64,000 nucleotides of DNA from Saccharomycopsis malanga. Lineage: Eukaryota > Ascomycota > Saccharomycetes > Ascoideales > Saccharomycopsidaceae. The notes under the pieces are model-generated. The model saw nothing but the letters and a program-made list of their open reading frames with translations. It had not been told where the DNA came from and did not search any database. Each line of letters begins with the position of its first letter. The first letter of the stretch is position 1. Position numbers and translations under genes: made by a program. The stretch is taken from contig CP025323.1 in the NCBI GenBank assembly GCA_004014935.1, positions 1,178,001 through 1,242,000 on the forward strand. The letters run 5' to 3'. Positions 9,559 to 20,500 of the stretch are shown here, piece by piece.

Positions 9559-10530
9559 ATGAATTCGGTATTCAAGCAGATTAGTCGAGGGATTGGTGCT
9601 CGTTATTCACATACCTTAAGCAAGGCAGATTTACCGGTAAAAGTGCCGGTACATTTGGAATATGATTTGCATTTACCCCAAGCATTGAAACTGGCTGAGT
9701 CTAAGGCTGCTCTATGTGGGCCTTTGATAATGCTACATGGATTATTTGGATCCAAACGGAACTACAAGTCGGTTGGTAAACAGATTGCGAGAAAGTTGAA
9801 TGCTCCAGTATATGCTGTAGATCTAAGAAACCATGGCGATAGTCCTCACAATGCTCCTTTTGATTATATGACAATGACTGAGGATCTCAATAATTTCATC
9901 GAGGAGAAGGATTTACGTAATATTACAATTGTTGGACATTCGATGGGAGCAAAGGTAGCCATGTGTACTTCTTTGTTATACCCCGACAGAATAGAACGAT
10001 TGGTGGCTGTAGACAACTCTCCGGTATCTCTGAAATTGGACGAATCCTTTGACCGTGAACTCTCAGCCATGTACGAATTGGAAACGTCAAAATCTGTGTT
10101 GAAAACTGATAAAGCTTGGAGAGAGAAAGCCATGAAGTTTCTAGAAAAATATGTAACCGATGCAAATATTAGATTATTTCTAATCAGCAATTACACGAAT
10201 AAAGTCAGTAAATACAACTATAACGATGGTCTTGTCAACTTTGACGACGCATTTGCCCATTTCAGAATCCCCGTTGCTTATCTTCATCATCACGGATTGG
10301 ATTCCATAGGCGATTTCCCTACAAAAGAGCTTGGCCGAAAAAACTTTGTAGGCCCATCTCTTTTCTTAAAAGCACGTCATTCAGAATTTATCAACCAGCA
10401 CTCTGTTCCTCTGATCTACCATTATTTCCCACATGCTGTCCTCAAAACATTTGATACCAACCACTGGTTGATCAGCGAGCAGCCAGAAAAGTTTATTCAA
10501 ACATTGGTGGATTTTGTCAAGCAGACATGA
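9559..10530 (+). CDS. Alpha/beta hydrolase of the Eat1/Imo32 family, probably mitochondrial
   Basis: Product of 323 aa with an alpha/beta-hydrolase core: oxyanion HGLFGSKRNY, DLRNHGDSPH, nucleophile elbow GHSMGAK (Ser) and a C-terminal NHW with the catalytic His. These motifs match Eat1 (ethanol acetyltransferase) and Imo32 of S. cerevisiae; I cannot separate the two from motifs alone. The N-terminus (MNSVFKQISRGIGARYSH) is basic, lacks acids and has Ser/Arg spacing typical of a mitochondrial presequence. The frame continues upstream to a TTG, so the first ATG is used. It is divergent from NIT3 and followed by a SINE-like copy about 300 bp downstream. Confidence 0.85.
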   Translation: MNSVFKQISRGIGARYSHTLSKADLPVKVPVHLEYDLHLPQALKLAESKAALCGPLIMLHGLFGSKRNYKSVGKQIARKLNAPVYAVDLRNHGDSPHNAPFDYMTMTEDLNNFIEEKDLRNITIVGHSMGAKVAMCTSLLYPDRIERLVAVDNSPVSLKLDESFDRELSAMYELETSKSVLKTDKAWREKAMKFLEKYVTDANIRLFLISNYTNKVSKYNYNDGLVNFDDAFAHFRIPVAYLHHHGLDSIGDFPTKELGRKNFVGPSLFLKARHSEFINQHSVPLIYHYFPHAVLKTFDTNHWLISEQPEKFIQTLVDFVKQT

Positions 10531-10830
10531 TACGTAGAAGCAATCAAATGAGTTTATGAAAAAGTATGTGATAGAAAACCTTGTGCAATAAAAAGAGCTA
10601 AAACTACTAATTGAATAAACTAAATACACAGTAGAATTATAGATTAATGAATATATCAATTTGGTACAGTTATCAAATAACAAATTGTGTTTCTATTGTA
10701 AATCTCGAGAAACAAGCAGTAAACAACGTTGGGAAAACTATTTACGTTGTATATCTGTAAATGGTTACGGCAAAATCTAGCTTTTTATAATATCAAGTAG
10801 TGAAATTGAACTTTACGATTACAACATCAC

Positions 10831-11113
10831 ACTGTTTGAGCCGTATGGCTCAGTGGGCAATGCTCTCGGATAAGAGAAAAAAGACCTAACAGAAACCCCA
10901 GTTCGATTCCCAAGGCGAACATTTTTACTCGCTGCTTTTTATGACGCTGAGCACAGCCAAGTGCAACTGTCTGAAACACGACCTAGACCAAAGTCTAGTT
11001 CTTACTTTTCAACCAATTGGGTGAGATAATCATGATAAACAGTACAGATTGGGCTTCACCAAGTCCCTTTAAACATTGCGCGTATATGGGCTCGAAATAT
11101 ATGATATTATTAT
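10831..11113 (+). mobile_element. SINE-like element copy S4, full length, with 8-bp target-site duplication
   Basis: The best reference copy. A-box-like TGGCTCAGTGGGCAATGC lies in the head, B box AGTTCGATTCCC follows, then the hairpin-forming CTAGACCAAAGTCTAG, CCAATTGGGTGAGATAATCA, GGGCTTCACCAAGTCCC, GCGCGTATATGGGCTCGAAA and an ATATTATTATA tail. AACATCAC occurs immediately before the element (10823-10830) and immediately after the tail (11114-11121), as expected for target-primed retrotransposition. Confidence 0.8.
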
Positions 11114-11231
11114 AACATCACTTACAGCAAATAATCATGGTTCATAATAATACAATATTTAGTGTCATATAGGGGGTATCAAGTAGGCGTAAATCTCAAT
11201 AAATATTTGGTTTAAGCAAATGCGGTGCATT

Positions 11232-12212
11232 TCAGGAGGACAGGAGAATTTTTTTCTTCATTTTTTTCATGTCATGTTCTATAGATTCAATTTCAAAGAG
11301 TTTTTGATCAAGACTTTCTCCAACTGTTGTTTCTATAGTTGTCAAATCAAGTCCGTTTTTCATATATTCAGCAAAGGAGTATTGTAAAGTGTCCTTGGAT
11401 ACTGGAGACTCCATCTTCAATGCAGTGATTAAGGCTTTGGTTATTTTTAGTTTGCATATTGAAATTTTTTCTGCAATAAAATCAATTTCCATAATTTTCA
11501 AGTTCACATAGCCAAGCACATTTGAATCTTTATAATTATTCAAATCATTGATGAGGTCAATAATCTTGAGTTTATGTTTTCTCAAATTATCCACAAGTTC
11601 GGCCTGAAGGGCATGCAATCTGGTGTTTTCAGCTTGAATGTCATTCAAAGCTCTGGCTAGAACGTCTTCGTTTTCTTTGTAGATTTCAAAGTTTTTGATG
11701 GTTGTCTCATTAATAGTTTTTATAATCTTCTGATTGTTCACGTTATATTTTGTGATTTTCTCTGATAACTTGCTCAAGTTATTTTGTAAGATGACATTTT
11801 CAATTTTAATATTTTCAAGAGTCTTTGTATCAATCTTATTGCTGGAATCTGGTTCTTCCTGGGAATTGAGTTCTTTGATCTGTGACAATTGTTGTCCAGT
11901 AATGTCATATTCATTTTTAACAGATTTCAAATGACCATTTAAAGAAGCCACTTGGGTAGCTTGCTGGTTGTTACTAGTCATCAACTGAATAATAGTACGT
12001 TCTTTAATAGATGATTGCATCTCATATTTTTTTATCTTGTCTTTTGTTTCTCTTATTTTCTCTTTAGTTTCGTCCATCAATTTCAACCTCTTTTGCCGCA
12101 ACTCAGCTTTATATTGCGCGCTTTTCTTGTCCTTGGTAACTGTATTGATATACTCCCGAACCACACTTGCCGTTATCGCTAGTATCAATAGTAGAACATA
12201 ACAATTCATCAT
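11232..12212 (-). CDS. Coiled-coil protein with N-terminal hydrophobic segment, unknown function
   Basis: Product of 326 aa that I do not recognise. Residues 2-18 are hydrophobic (MNCYVLLLILAITASVV), consistent with a signal anchor or signal peptide. From about residue 25 to 225 the sequence is Lys/Glu/Gln/Asn-rich with heptad-like Leu/Ile spacing, predicted coiled coil. The C-terminus is basic (MKKMKKKILLSS). The frame runs two codons upstream to a TTG; the first of two adjacent ATGs is used. Candidates include a membrane-anchored tether or a rapidly evolving chromosome or spindle component, but nothing here decides. A perfect hairpin lies about 335 bp upstream. Confidence 0.7.
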   Translation of the reverse strand: MMNCYVLLLILAITASVVREYINTVTKDKKSAQYKAELRQKRLKLMDETKEKIRETKDKIKKYEMQSSIKERTIIQLMTSNNQQATQVASLNGHLKSVKNEYDITGQQLSQIKELNSQEEPDSSNKIDTKTLENIKIENVILQNNLSKLSEKITKYNVNNQKIIKTINETTIKNFEIYKENEDVLARALNDIQAENTRLHALQAELVDNLRKHKLKIIDLINDLNNYKDSNVLGYVNLKIMEIDFIAEKISICKLKITKALITALKMESPVSKDTLQYSFAEYMKNGLDLTTIETTVGESLDQKLFEIESIEHDMKKMKKKILLSS

Positions 12213-13382
12213 GACCAATGCTGTTTTGATGATTTCTTCCTGAGCATCTTACATATAGCAAAATGTTTTATAAACCCAAATAAAGATACTTGTCTTGATA
12301 TTGCAAGCACTTTCTGTTCAAATATCAGGTAAATGCGGGCACAACTGTCCTGTCTCATAAATAAAATGGCTAGCTGTATTCCGAAAACGGTAATGTGATG
12401 CAAGACAATATCCTCTTGTGGAAGAATTCTCTCTAATAAGCCACCTTTTTTTTATGTAATCATCAGATAATTTACATAAAAGTGCTTTACTCAGCAAATG
12501 TTCGACATTTGCCCTTTCTTTACTTTCTCTACAAGGCTTTTAGAGTGAAAAATACGTCTTGTCTTGACGTATTTTTCAATAACTTTTAATGCAGTATATG
12601 CGATAGTTATGCATACACCTGCATGTCAGTGTTGTAGAGAAGGTTGTGAAAGCAGAATTTGATTATCAAGTAGTTTAACAGCAAAGTATTGAATTTACGT
12701 TTTTTCTAGTTGAGATGTCTATAATATATTTGCCAAAATTTGGATGAAATATGAAACAATGGCAAACACAGACCGATAAACACTTCAAGTAACAAAAATA
12801 TATTGAAAACTCAGGGCCAGAAACCTTATGTTATCACTCATTGTCTAAAGCATATCACAGTTGAAATGATGATTATACTTGCTTCTGCCTATAGCAAGGG
12901 TTTACAGGGCATCCTAAAATGGAAAGATGTAAATACAAAATTATGCAAGGCGATTTTTCCAAATTCACATCATTGCCTGGGGCCTTATTCACCCACTGCT
13001 AATAGCTGGTATACATCCGCTGGTAGACAAAATACGTTTGAATTACTGTAAACTATATAGATGCTCAAAGCCCATCAATTATATGTTGACAGAGATACAT
13101 GTAGCTATTTTAGACATAATTTACGAAATGAAGCAAATAAAACCACACTTAAATGTATTTCTCTTTGAAACAAAGCGAAAAACATGACAAAAACAGGCTT
13201 AAACTTTCAATAATCACAAAAAACTACTTTACATGAAGAAACAATCAGACGTCATTCACTCGTGAGAAGTAGAAAAAGTTTGAAAGTCCACCGCATTAGG
13301 TCAGCGCCCCAAGCAAACTCGGGCAGTGATTGACTCGTTTTGTCAAAAAAAGAGTATAGACAAAGCCACTGTGTTTGTTTTG
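12213..13382. other. Intergenic region between the coiled-coil gene and CDC5
   Basis: AT-rich, no gene recognised. It holds one perfect 13-bp hairpin (12546-12578). An open frame at 12803-13051 lacks any family signature and a convincing start, so I treat it as chance. Confidence 0.5.
12546..12578. repeat. Perfect 13-bp inverted repeat with 7-nt loop
   Basis: The arms are TGAAAAATACGTC and GACGTATTTTTCA, separated by TTGTCTT. Each arm carries ACGTC, a half site bound by bZIP/CREB-type factors. It lies about 335 bp upstream of the coiled-coil gene start and about 1.2 kb upstream of CDC5. Either a regulatory palindrome or an RNA hairpin is possible. Confidence 0.7.
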
Positions 13383-13518
13383 GTAAACAAAAATCGTCGC
13401 TTTCGGCCAACTAGTGCTGTTTTGAATATACTCCATTCGTCCTGCAAATTCGTTGTGTCACGTGCGTAAATAGATCTACATGCTGTAAGCGGCAATATGT
13501 AAACATCAACAATAAACA
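13383..13518 (+). promoter_or_regulatory. Forkhead-type sites upstream of CDC5
   Basis: GTAAACAA at 13383-13390, GTAAACA at 13499-13505 and AATAAACA at 13511-13518 match the forkhead consensus and lie 225-360 bp before the CDC5 ATG. A loose CC(N6)GG motif (CCGCATTAGG) lies at 13291-13300. In S. cerevisiae CDC5 belongs to the Fkh/Mcm1-controlled G2/M cluster. The match here is by motif only. Confidence 0.4.
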
Positions 13519-13741
13519 GACCCAACATCCAGAAAAAGCGTATAAAGGATATGAAAAGTCGACATTTTGCTATCTTTGTGTCACTGGGTGGGTTTGGTAC
13601 TAGTTGTTATCAGCATTCTCTCTCTTAATAGGAACCAGCGTCTAGCCAGCTGCTAATAGCTAGAGATACTGTGGACTGATAGCTTACGGTATTGCTTGAA
13701 TATCTCAACAACTTTGGCATATTAATTCGTATACTTTTACA

Positions 13742-15694
13742 ATGGCCAATACCCGTGGACAGCCTTTGCAGGTTCTTGCGTCTAAGGAATTGAATTCCAG
13801 AACAAATCTTCAAGCCAGAAACCAGCAGCTTGATCAACATCGTATTGAGAAGCCTAAGAAGAGAAGAGAGAAATTATCCTCATTATGTAAAACCCCACCT
13901 TCTACTATCCGTACCAGAGGCGGTAGGGAGTATAATAGAGGATCTTGCTTGGGTGAGGGTGGTTTTGCTCGTTGTTTTCAAATCAAGGATGACAGTGGAA
14001 GGGTGTTTGCAGCAAAAACCATTGCCAAAGCTTCAATCAAAAATGAAAAAACCAAAACAAAGTTGCTTTCGGAAATCAAAATTCATAAGAGTATGTCACA
14101 TCCTAACATTGTGGAATTTGTCGATTGTTTCGAAGATGATGTCAACGTTTATATTTTGTTAGAGATCTGCCCAAACCAATCGCTTATGGATTTGTTGAAA
14201 AGAAGAAAACTTTTGACTGAACCAGAAGTTCGGTTTTTCATGGTGCAGATCATCGGTGCTATCAAATACATGCATAGCAGAAGAGTCATTCACAGAGATA
14301 TGAAGTTGGGAAACATTTTCTTTGATCCAGAAATGAATTTAAAAATTGGAGATTTTGGTTTGGCTGCTGTTCTTCCACCTGGAAAAAATAGAAAGTATAC
14401 CATCTGCGGTACGCCTAATTACATTGCGCCAGAGGTCTTGACTGGCAAAACCACTGGTCACAGCTTTGAAGTGGACACTTGGTCCATTGGTGTGATGATG
14501 TATGCTTTACTTTTTGGCAAACCACCTTTTCAATCCAAAGAAGTTCAGGAGATCTATGACAAAATTAAAGATAATGATTATCATTTCCCTATTGATAAAG
14601 ATGTCTCTGACGAAGCTAAAGAACTCATTTCAGACATTCTTTCTACCAATCCTTTAAGAAGACCTAGTATGGATGAAATTTTACAATATTCGTGGTTCAG
14701 AGGCCCATTCCCTTCTTCTTTACCAAAAGATATTTTGGTAAGTGAGCCAGAATTTGGCTACCTTTCTCCACAAATCTCGTTGCAAAACTTTTATAATGTT
14801 CAAAAAGCTGCAGGGTTGGTCAATTCCGTATCCAAGAATCCTATTGAAATCTTGAGATCTGATTTGGAATCCGAAAAACCAAAGAAAATCTTGCCACATT
14901 CCTTATCACCTGGCAACACCAAAAACAAATATAGAGAAATGGTGGTTACCGACCCAAAGATGATCAGAAGAATAAGTGCCGAAATCAAAACTACTCCGCC
15001 AATGCTTCTGAAAGCTGACGAATTATTGGCTAAAGAATGTTTGGATACTCTTAATGGTATAAATATCAGTCAAAGACAAGCCAAAATGAGATCTGTGACC
15101 AGTTCTTCCCCAATTACTTCTAAACCAGTGTTGGTCAGTAAATGGGTTGACTATTCCAATAAACACGGATTTTCATATCAGTTGTCTACTAATGACATTG
15201 GTGTGTTGTTCAACAATGGCCATACCATGCTTAAATTGGCCAATGGACAAGATGTTTGGTACATCATCAATGATGAAAATGAAGGCTGGATTGCCGATAG
15301 TTACAATATCGACAACCTCCCGGGAAGTCTAAGAAGAGAAGGTGAAATTGTCAACTTTTTCGCTAAATACATGAAAACAAACTTGTGCAAAGTTTCGGAT
15401 GAAGATGCTGAAAGAAAAGATGACGTTTGGCTAAGAAGATATAACCGCTGTGATCCGTATGTTATGTTTGAACTCAGTGATGGTTCTTTCCAGTTCAACT
15501 TTAGAGATCATCATAAACTTTGTATATCAGCAAAAGGTACTGTCATTACCTACATTTCTCCTAGCCGTTCAGCACATTCGTTTGCTTTGGTTGACGTCTT
15601 GAGATACGGAGGTATTCCAGCTCATCAAGAGATTGGCTTTGAAGAAAAGTTTGCATTAATGAAAGACGCTTTGAGAGAGAAAGCTGTCGTATGA
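13742..15694 (+). CDS. CDC5: Polo-like kinase Cdc5
   Basis: Product of 650 aa (S. cerevisiae Cdc5 is 705 aa), an essential mitotic kinase controlling mitotic entry, cohesin removal, exit and cytokinesis. The kinase domain runs from about residue 60 to 320: glycine loop LGEGGFARCF, Lys92 in FAAKTIAK, catalytic HRDMKLGN with Asp186, DFGLA, and T-loop YTICGTPNYIAPE with the activating Thr. Two polo boxes follow; the first starts near KWVDYSNKHGF and contains the phosphopeptide-binding Trp, the second spans about 555-630. The short N-terminus (about 60 aa) is basic and lacks an obvious RxxL destruction box, though this was judged by eye. Forkhead motifs lie in the promoter. Confidence 0.97.
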   Translation: MANTRGQPLQVLASKELNSRTNLQARNQQLDQHRIEKPKKRREKLSSLCKTPPSTIRTRGGREYNRGSCLGEGGFARCFQIKDDSGRVFAAKTIAKASIKNEKTKTKLLSEIKIHKSMSHPNIVEFVDCFEDDVNVYILLEICPNQSLMDLLKRRKLLTEPEVRFFMVQIIGAIKYMHSRRVIHRDMKLGNIFFDPEMNLKIGDFGLAAVLPPGKNRKYTICGTPNYIAPEVLTGKTTGHSFEVDTWSIGVMMYALLFGKPPFQSKEVQEIYDKIKDNDYHFPIDKDVSDEAKELISDILSTNPLRRPSMDEILQYSWFRGPFPSSLPKDILVSEPEFGYLSPQISLQNFYNVQKAAGLVNSVSKNPIEILRSDLESEKPKKILPHSLSPGNTKNKYREMVVTDPKMIRRISAEIKTTPPMLLKADELLAKECLDTLNGINISQRQAKMRSVTSSSPITSKPVLVSKWVDYSNKHGFSYQLSTNDIGVLFNNGHTMLKLANGQDVWYIINDENEGWIADSYNIDNLPGSLRREGEIVNFFAKYMKTNLCKVSDEDAERKDDVWLRRYNRCDPYVMFELSDGSFQFNFRDHHKLCISAKGTVITYISPSRSAHSFALVDVLRYGGIPAHQEIGFEEKFALMKDALREKAVV

Positions 15695-16546
15695 CTTTTA
15701 AACTCTTCTTTTGTTTTTGGCCGTTTTTCTTTCTTCAATTCTTAATTACCTTTCTTTGTCTTATACCATTTCAATTTTGTTTCTACATTTTTCCATATGT
15801 TTTGTTTTTGTCACTGGGTGTGTGTGTGTGTCTTTTCTACATTTGATTTCATTAATGTTCTAAGTTTTTGTTTTGTTGTTCTAATTGTTCTATTTTTTTT
15901 TTTTATTTCTGCTCTGTCGTTTCATACCTCATACCTTTAAGCATTTAGCTAATGACCATAATCATTATAAAGTATATCTGTTGCATTGTAGTATCATATG
16001 GATGGTATATAAACATATCGTCAGTGTATTACTCACATAGTTGGATACCAATAAGTTGATTGATGATGAGGAAATTCAAGTACTTGTTGGACAATAAAGC
16101 TTTATCGTTTGCTGGTTTCAATGGATTCCTTGGATATATAAACAATCACAATACTTTCCCCTAGTATTACATAAATAAAATATGAAGAAAGGCGCCAAAT
16201 ATCTACGGAACTATATGAGGAAATGAGCAAAGTCATTGGGTAGCCAGTCCTTAGTTGACAAAATTAATAAAATCTATTTTGACAATTAGGGCATCTCAAT
16301 TTCGTCACTGGCTTTACCAACTGTCAACTTTTATTTCTCCAAACTCCTCTTCTTGACCAATTACCAGTCATTTTGTTATAAAGATAGGCAACTAACACTA
16401 CAAGCAGTCCATTCTATATGATTGGCATGTTGATTAAGATTGTATGAAGCACAAGCTATACTATAAACATGAAACTAAAATTACAGATAAGAGGAGGAGA
16501 GAAACAGCATAAAAAAGTATAATACCAACAAAAAAAGACTTTTTTT
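15695..16546. other. Intergenic region, convergent CDC5 and RPB11
   Basis: The first 250 bp are T-rich with a short GT run near 15820 and probably hold the CDC5 3' UTR. A/T-rich signals near 16510-16545 could terminate RPB11. I see no gene or repeat element here. Confidence 0.5.
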
Positions 16547-16969
16547 TTAATTTTCATCAATAAATTCGTGAGCATAAAGTTTAGTATCGTATTCAGTGGA
16601 GAACCGTTCACCCAAGACTGTTAACTGACTGATGACAGCATTGCAGGCGTTTTTCAAGGCCTCACTAGGCTTATAGCCTTCTTCGGTTTGTATTCTCATC
16701 TTGAATTTAGGGAACAATGGATGCTCAATTTTGTAACCCACAAACAAGACTTTCTCGTCGGCCAAAAGCTGTGCTCTAAGCAAGTTTCCCAATGTGTGGT
16801 CTTCTCTTTCAAACTCTATTATGGCAGCATTTCTAGCCTTTCTGTCTGGTTCAATTTGTAATCTAAAGCATGTTAATATATGACCCACTGAGTCCGTTAT
16901 CTAACTTTTTACTTACTTTGGCACGCCGTCAGGTAGCAAAAATAACTCGAATCTTTCTGGAGCGTTCAT
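16547..16969 (-). CDS. RPB11: RNA polymerase II subunit Rpb11, one intron
   Basis: Product of 122 aa, spliced. Exon 1 (16969-16917) encodes [18 protein letters not shown]; exon 2 (16862-16547) continues [18 protein letters not shown] and contains the signature [14 protein letters not shown]. cerevisiae Rpb11 (120 aa) starts MNAPDRFELFLL, which supports this exon 1. The intron (54 nt) has GTAAGT at the 5' end, a TTAAC branch-like motif and TTTAG at the 3' end; the codon AAA is split 2+1. Rpb11 pairs with Rpb3 to form the alpha-like heterodimer that nucleates Pol II assembly. It is convergent with CDC5. Confidence 0.95.
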
Positions 16970-17557
16970 ATTGGATTGTTGGGCTTGACTTTAAACTTGG
17001 TAAATAATATTAGAATAATGTTGTGAATTTTGGTATTTAATGAGCTGTTGTTCTAATATTGTATTGAACAATCAAATGTGCGATGGGATGTAGGCCCCTT
17101 GAGAATAGGTAAAACACTTCTTAAACGCTAAAATGCAACACAACCGCTGATTTATTAATTGAATGCTCTACAGTCTCATTAACTGAGAGATCGCTATAGT
17201 TATACAATTGTTGATTTTTCATATCATGATATTTCACGGGTTACCCGGTGCCATGATTATAAAGTGATAACATGTATATAAGTATAATTATCGAACTGTA
17301 AGTAATGATAATATATTGACGAATTTTGGTTTGATCAAAATAAGCAAGTAGGAAGTATAAATGTCAAAATACGTATTGATTTGAAATTAATAGATGACTC
17401 TTATTGCCATATTGTATTGTTATATTGTAGTAAAGAAAAGGTATCACAGTGGAACCAACGAGTTTGATACTCCAATTTAAACCTACAACAAAGTATCAAT
17501 GCACATTAGTATTGATTCACACTGTGAATCTAAATCTATATAAATCGACAAATTATA
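16970..17557. other. Intergenic region between VAC14 3' end and RPB11 5' end
   Basis: AT-rich, no gene or repeat family recognised. It holds the RPB11 promoter and the VAC14 3' UTR. Confidence 0.5.
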
Positions 17558-20500
17558 TCAACTAGAGCCCGATGGTGCTGGACTATTATTATCAGTTTCG
17601 CTTGGTGAGCCACCAGTTGTTCCAAATGGTTCTGACGCACTATTACCAGTTGCTTCAAACTTTGATCTCAAGAATTCTCCTCCCAGTGAGGCCGAGCCTT
17701 TCCTGCTAGTGGAGACATTGCCCATAGCGCCGCTTCTTGGTATATGCTGAACTGCAGATCCAGTGGAGCCCGTAGGGCTTGAAGAAGCAGGAGTGTTTCC
17801 GCTTGTGTTACTAGCAGCATTTCCTTGATGATTACTGAAAGTGAATAATTTGCCATGATTAGAACTACTTTGGAATTTTGTAGGATGTTGGTTAAAGCTG
17901 AGATTCGAGATCTTTTTATTCAAAGAAGCAATGTTGGTGCTGCTATTAGTAGTAAGGCTAGGGATACCAGTAGGTCCACTGGGTTGAGTGTCATTATTAG
18001 TAGGTTTGTGAAAATGCTTACTGGATGATCTACTATGACTAGCCTGAGCATCGTTCTTGTCAATGACCACTGATGGCGAGTTTTTAGCGAAATTCTTGAT
18101 GAGAGAATTTCCATGGGGATTTGTTGTATTGGAAGAAGCTCTGGCAGTAGCTGCGGCACTTGCTGGGATTCTCGATGTACCTTTCAAATAGGTTGCTCCA
18201 TCATTTGATCCTGAACGGAACACTCCACTGGAACTTCTTTCAGGGTGTTTGTCACCTAAATTGAAACTGAAGGTCAGAACACTATGTTTAGGTTTAGTGT
18301 TGGAGTTGAAGCTGAAGGAGGATTCGTTTTTCACCCCAGATGATTCATTTTTAGGTGCAGCCGAAGAAGATTCATTTTTAAGTGCAACCGAAGAAGATTC
18401 ATCTGACAGTGAAGGTGTTTTCCTTGACAACTTGCCCAATCTGACATCTTCGTGTTTTTGTTGAATTTCTCTGAATGTCTTGATCAACTCATTGTATTTC
18501 TGCTTACGGCTGCTGATAAGTTTGGAGTTGGCAGACGCAGCAGCAGCAGATGTCATAGACGCTCCTGATGGTGGCAAGACACTGCTAGATGATGCCAAAG
18601 GCATGTTGCTGTTTACGGTGAAACCGTTGATTGAGTTTAAACGTTTCTGTAGGATGTTGAATGCATTTGACTGCGGCAATAGCATCAAAATGCCATAAAG
18701 ACATTTCAACAAATAAGGATATTTTTCCGGTTCCAACAACTGTAATCTCAACTTGACAAACACAGGACTTTCCAAAAGTTGGACCAAGATATCCAACTGG
18801 ATCAATAAATTCACAGTTATTTCAAACTCCACAAAGATTTTCAAGAGATTGTAAGCTAGCTCATAATTCTGCGATAACAAACATAACGATAAACATGCTG
18901 GAGCATTGTAGGACCATGATTTAAACAAGGTGGCAAACAACTGCCAATCCTCTTTGGCATTAAGGTTTCTTACTTTGTTTCTCAACTCAGCTAATTCAGG
19001 AGCAGTGATCAAATTACTATTGAGGATCTGGATCATGATACTGATGAACCCCAAGTTATTTTTCTGGTTTTTTGCACCTGTAAGGTTAGACGAATCGCTA
19101 TCAAATAGCGCATGTGCTAATGATCGATATATTCTTTCAGCATTGAGATTTATACACAACTTGCGTATAATAAAATTACCTTTCAGCTCCAACAATGTTC
19201 GATCGTTTTTGAATAAGCTGATCAAATCAAGCATGAGCTGTAGAAACCGGTCATCACTAGCACTAGCTGAGATCTCAGATATCAAGACTAAATCCTTTTC
19301 TATGGCGAGTGCAGATTCCCCACACAAACTTTTCAACAATATTTGGAACGTTTTGCTCAATGAGTTGGAAAGAAATAGTTTGAAGGATTTTTTGTGAAGC
19401 ATCATCAACCAATCCAATAATAGCAACTTTGTATTTTCATCAACACTCAATAGATTGGATGTCAAAATATTTATCAAAGAACTATATATTGATTGGTGGC
19501 TTTTATTAGTAGATTGAGATTCTGGGGAATATATCAAAGCACGTTTATCAGAGACGACTGAGTTTCTATTATTGTCGAGCGCTCGCTTTTCAGCTTTTTT
19601 ATCGCTTGCAACAGGCGCTTGGACTGTAGGATCGTCATTGTTTTCCACATCCAAATACAAATATATGAGCTCCATCAACTTGCGATCAATAATCTTGGCT
19701 TTGTCTTTGATGATTTTGATGGACTCATTAGAAGACATTGTCATGATCAATATTTCCAACAAATCACATATCAAAGGTATAAAACTAGTAGGCGTGATAT
19801 TAAGTAAAGTTTCTATCCAGTTTAAAACCACCAGTTGCACTTCTTCATTTTTAACATCTAAATTAGCTATCAATATTCTATTGATTTCGGGAAAATTAAT
19901 ATGAACATCTTGCAATGGTATATATAAAGCACCATCACTATCGTTGTAGTATGACTCTTCATTGCTTTCACTATCATCTTCTTCTTCAGAAAGCTCATCT
20001 TCAAACTCCGAATCATCTTGTTCTTTTTCCTTATCATCATCATCATCTTCTTCTTCTTCATTATCTTGTTCTTTTTGCTCTTGTTCTTCTTCTTCATAAT
20101 CTTTTTCTTCTTTTTCTTTTTCTTTTTCTTCTTCTTCTTCTTCTTCATAATCTTTTTCTTTTTCTTTTTCTTTTTCTTCTTCTTTTTCTTCTCCATCTTC
20201 TCGTTCGTCATCTCCATGAGCATCATCTTCGCTCAACTCCTCTTTCTCATTAATGTTTGCTACGTCTTTATCTTCACTTTTTCTTTTTCGATCTTCTGAA
20301 GTTTCTGCTTGTTCCTGAAACTGTCTTTTTTTCAATTCCTCCAATTGTTTTTGTTTTTGGATCTTTTCCATCCGAAGCTGTCGATCTTTTTCAATGATTT
20401 TTTTGATCTCGACAATCTTCTTGATTTCCTCAAGGAACATATTCAAGCATTGGTTGGTGTGGATTCTTACATCTTTCCGGCTGTCTGTCAAGAAGCTGAG

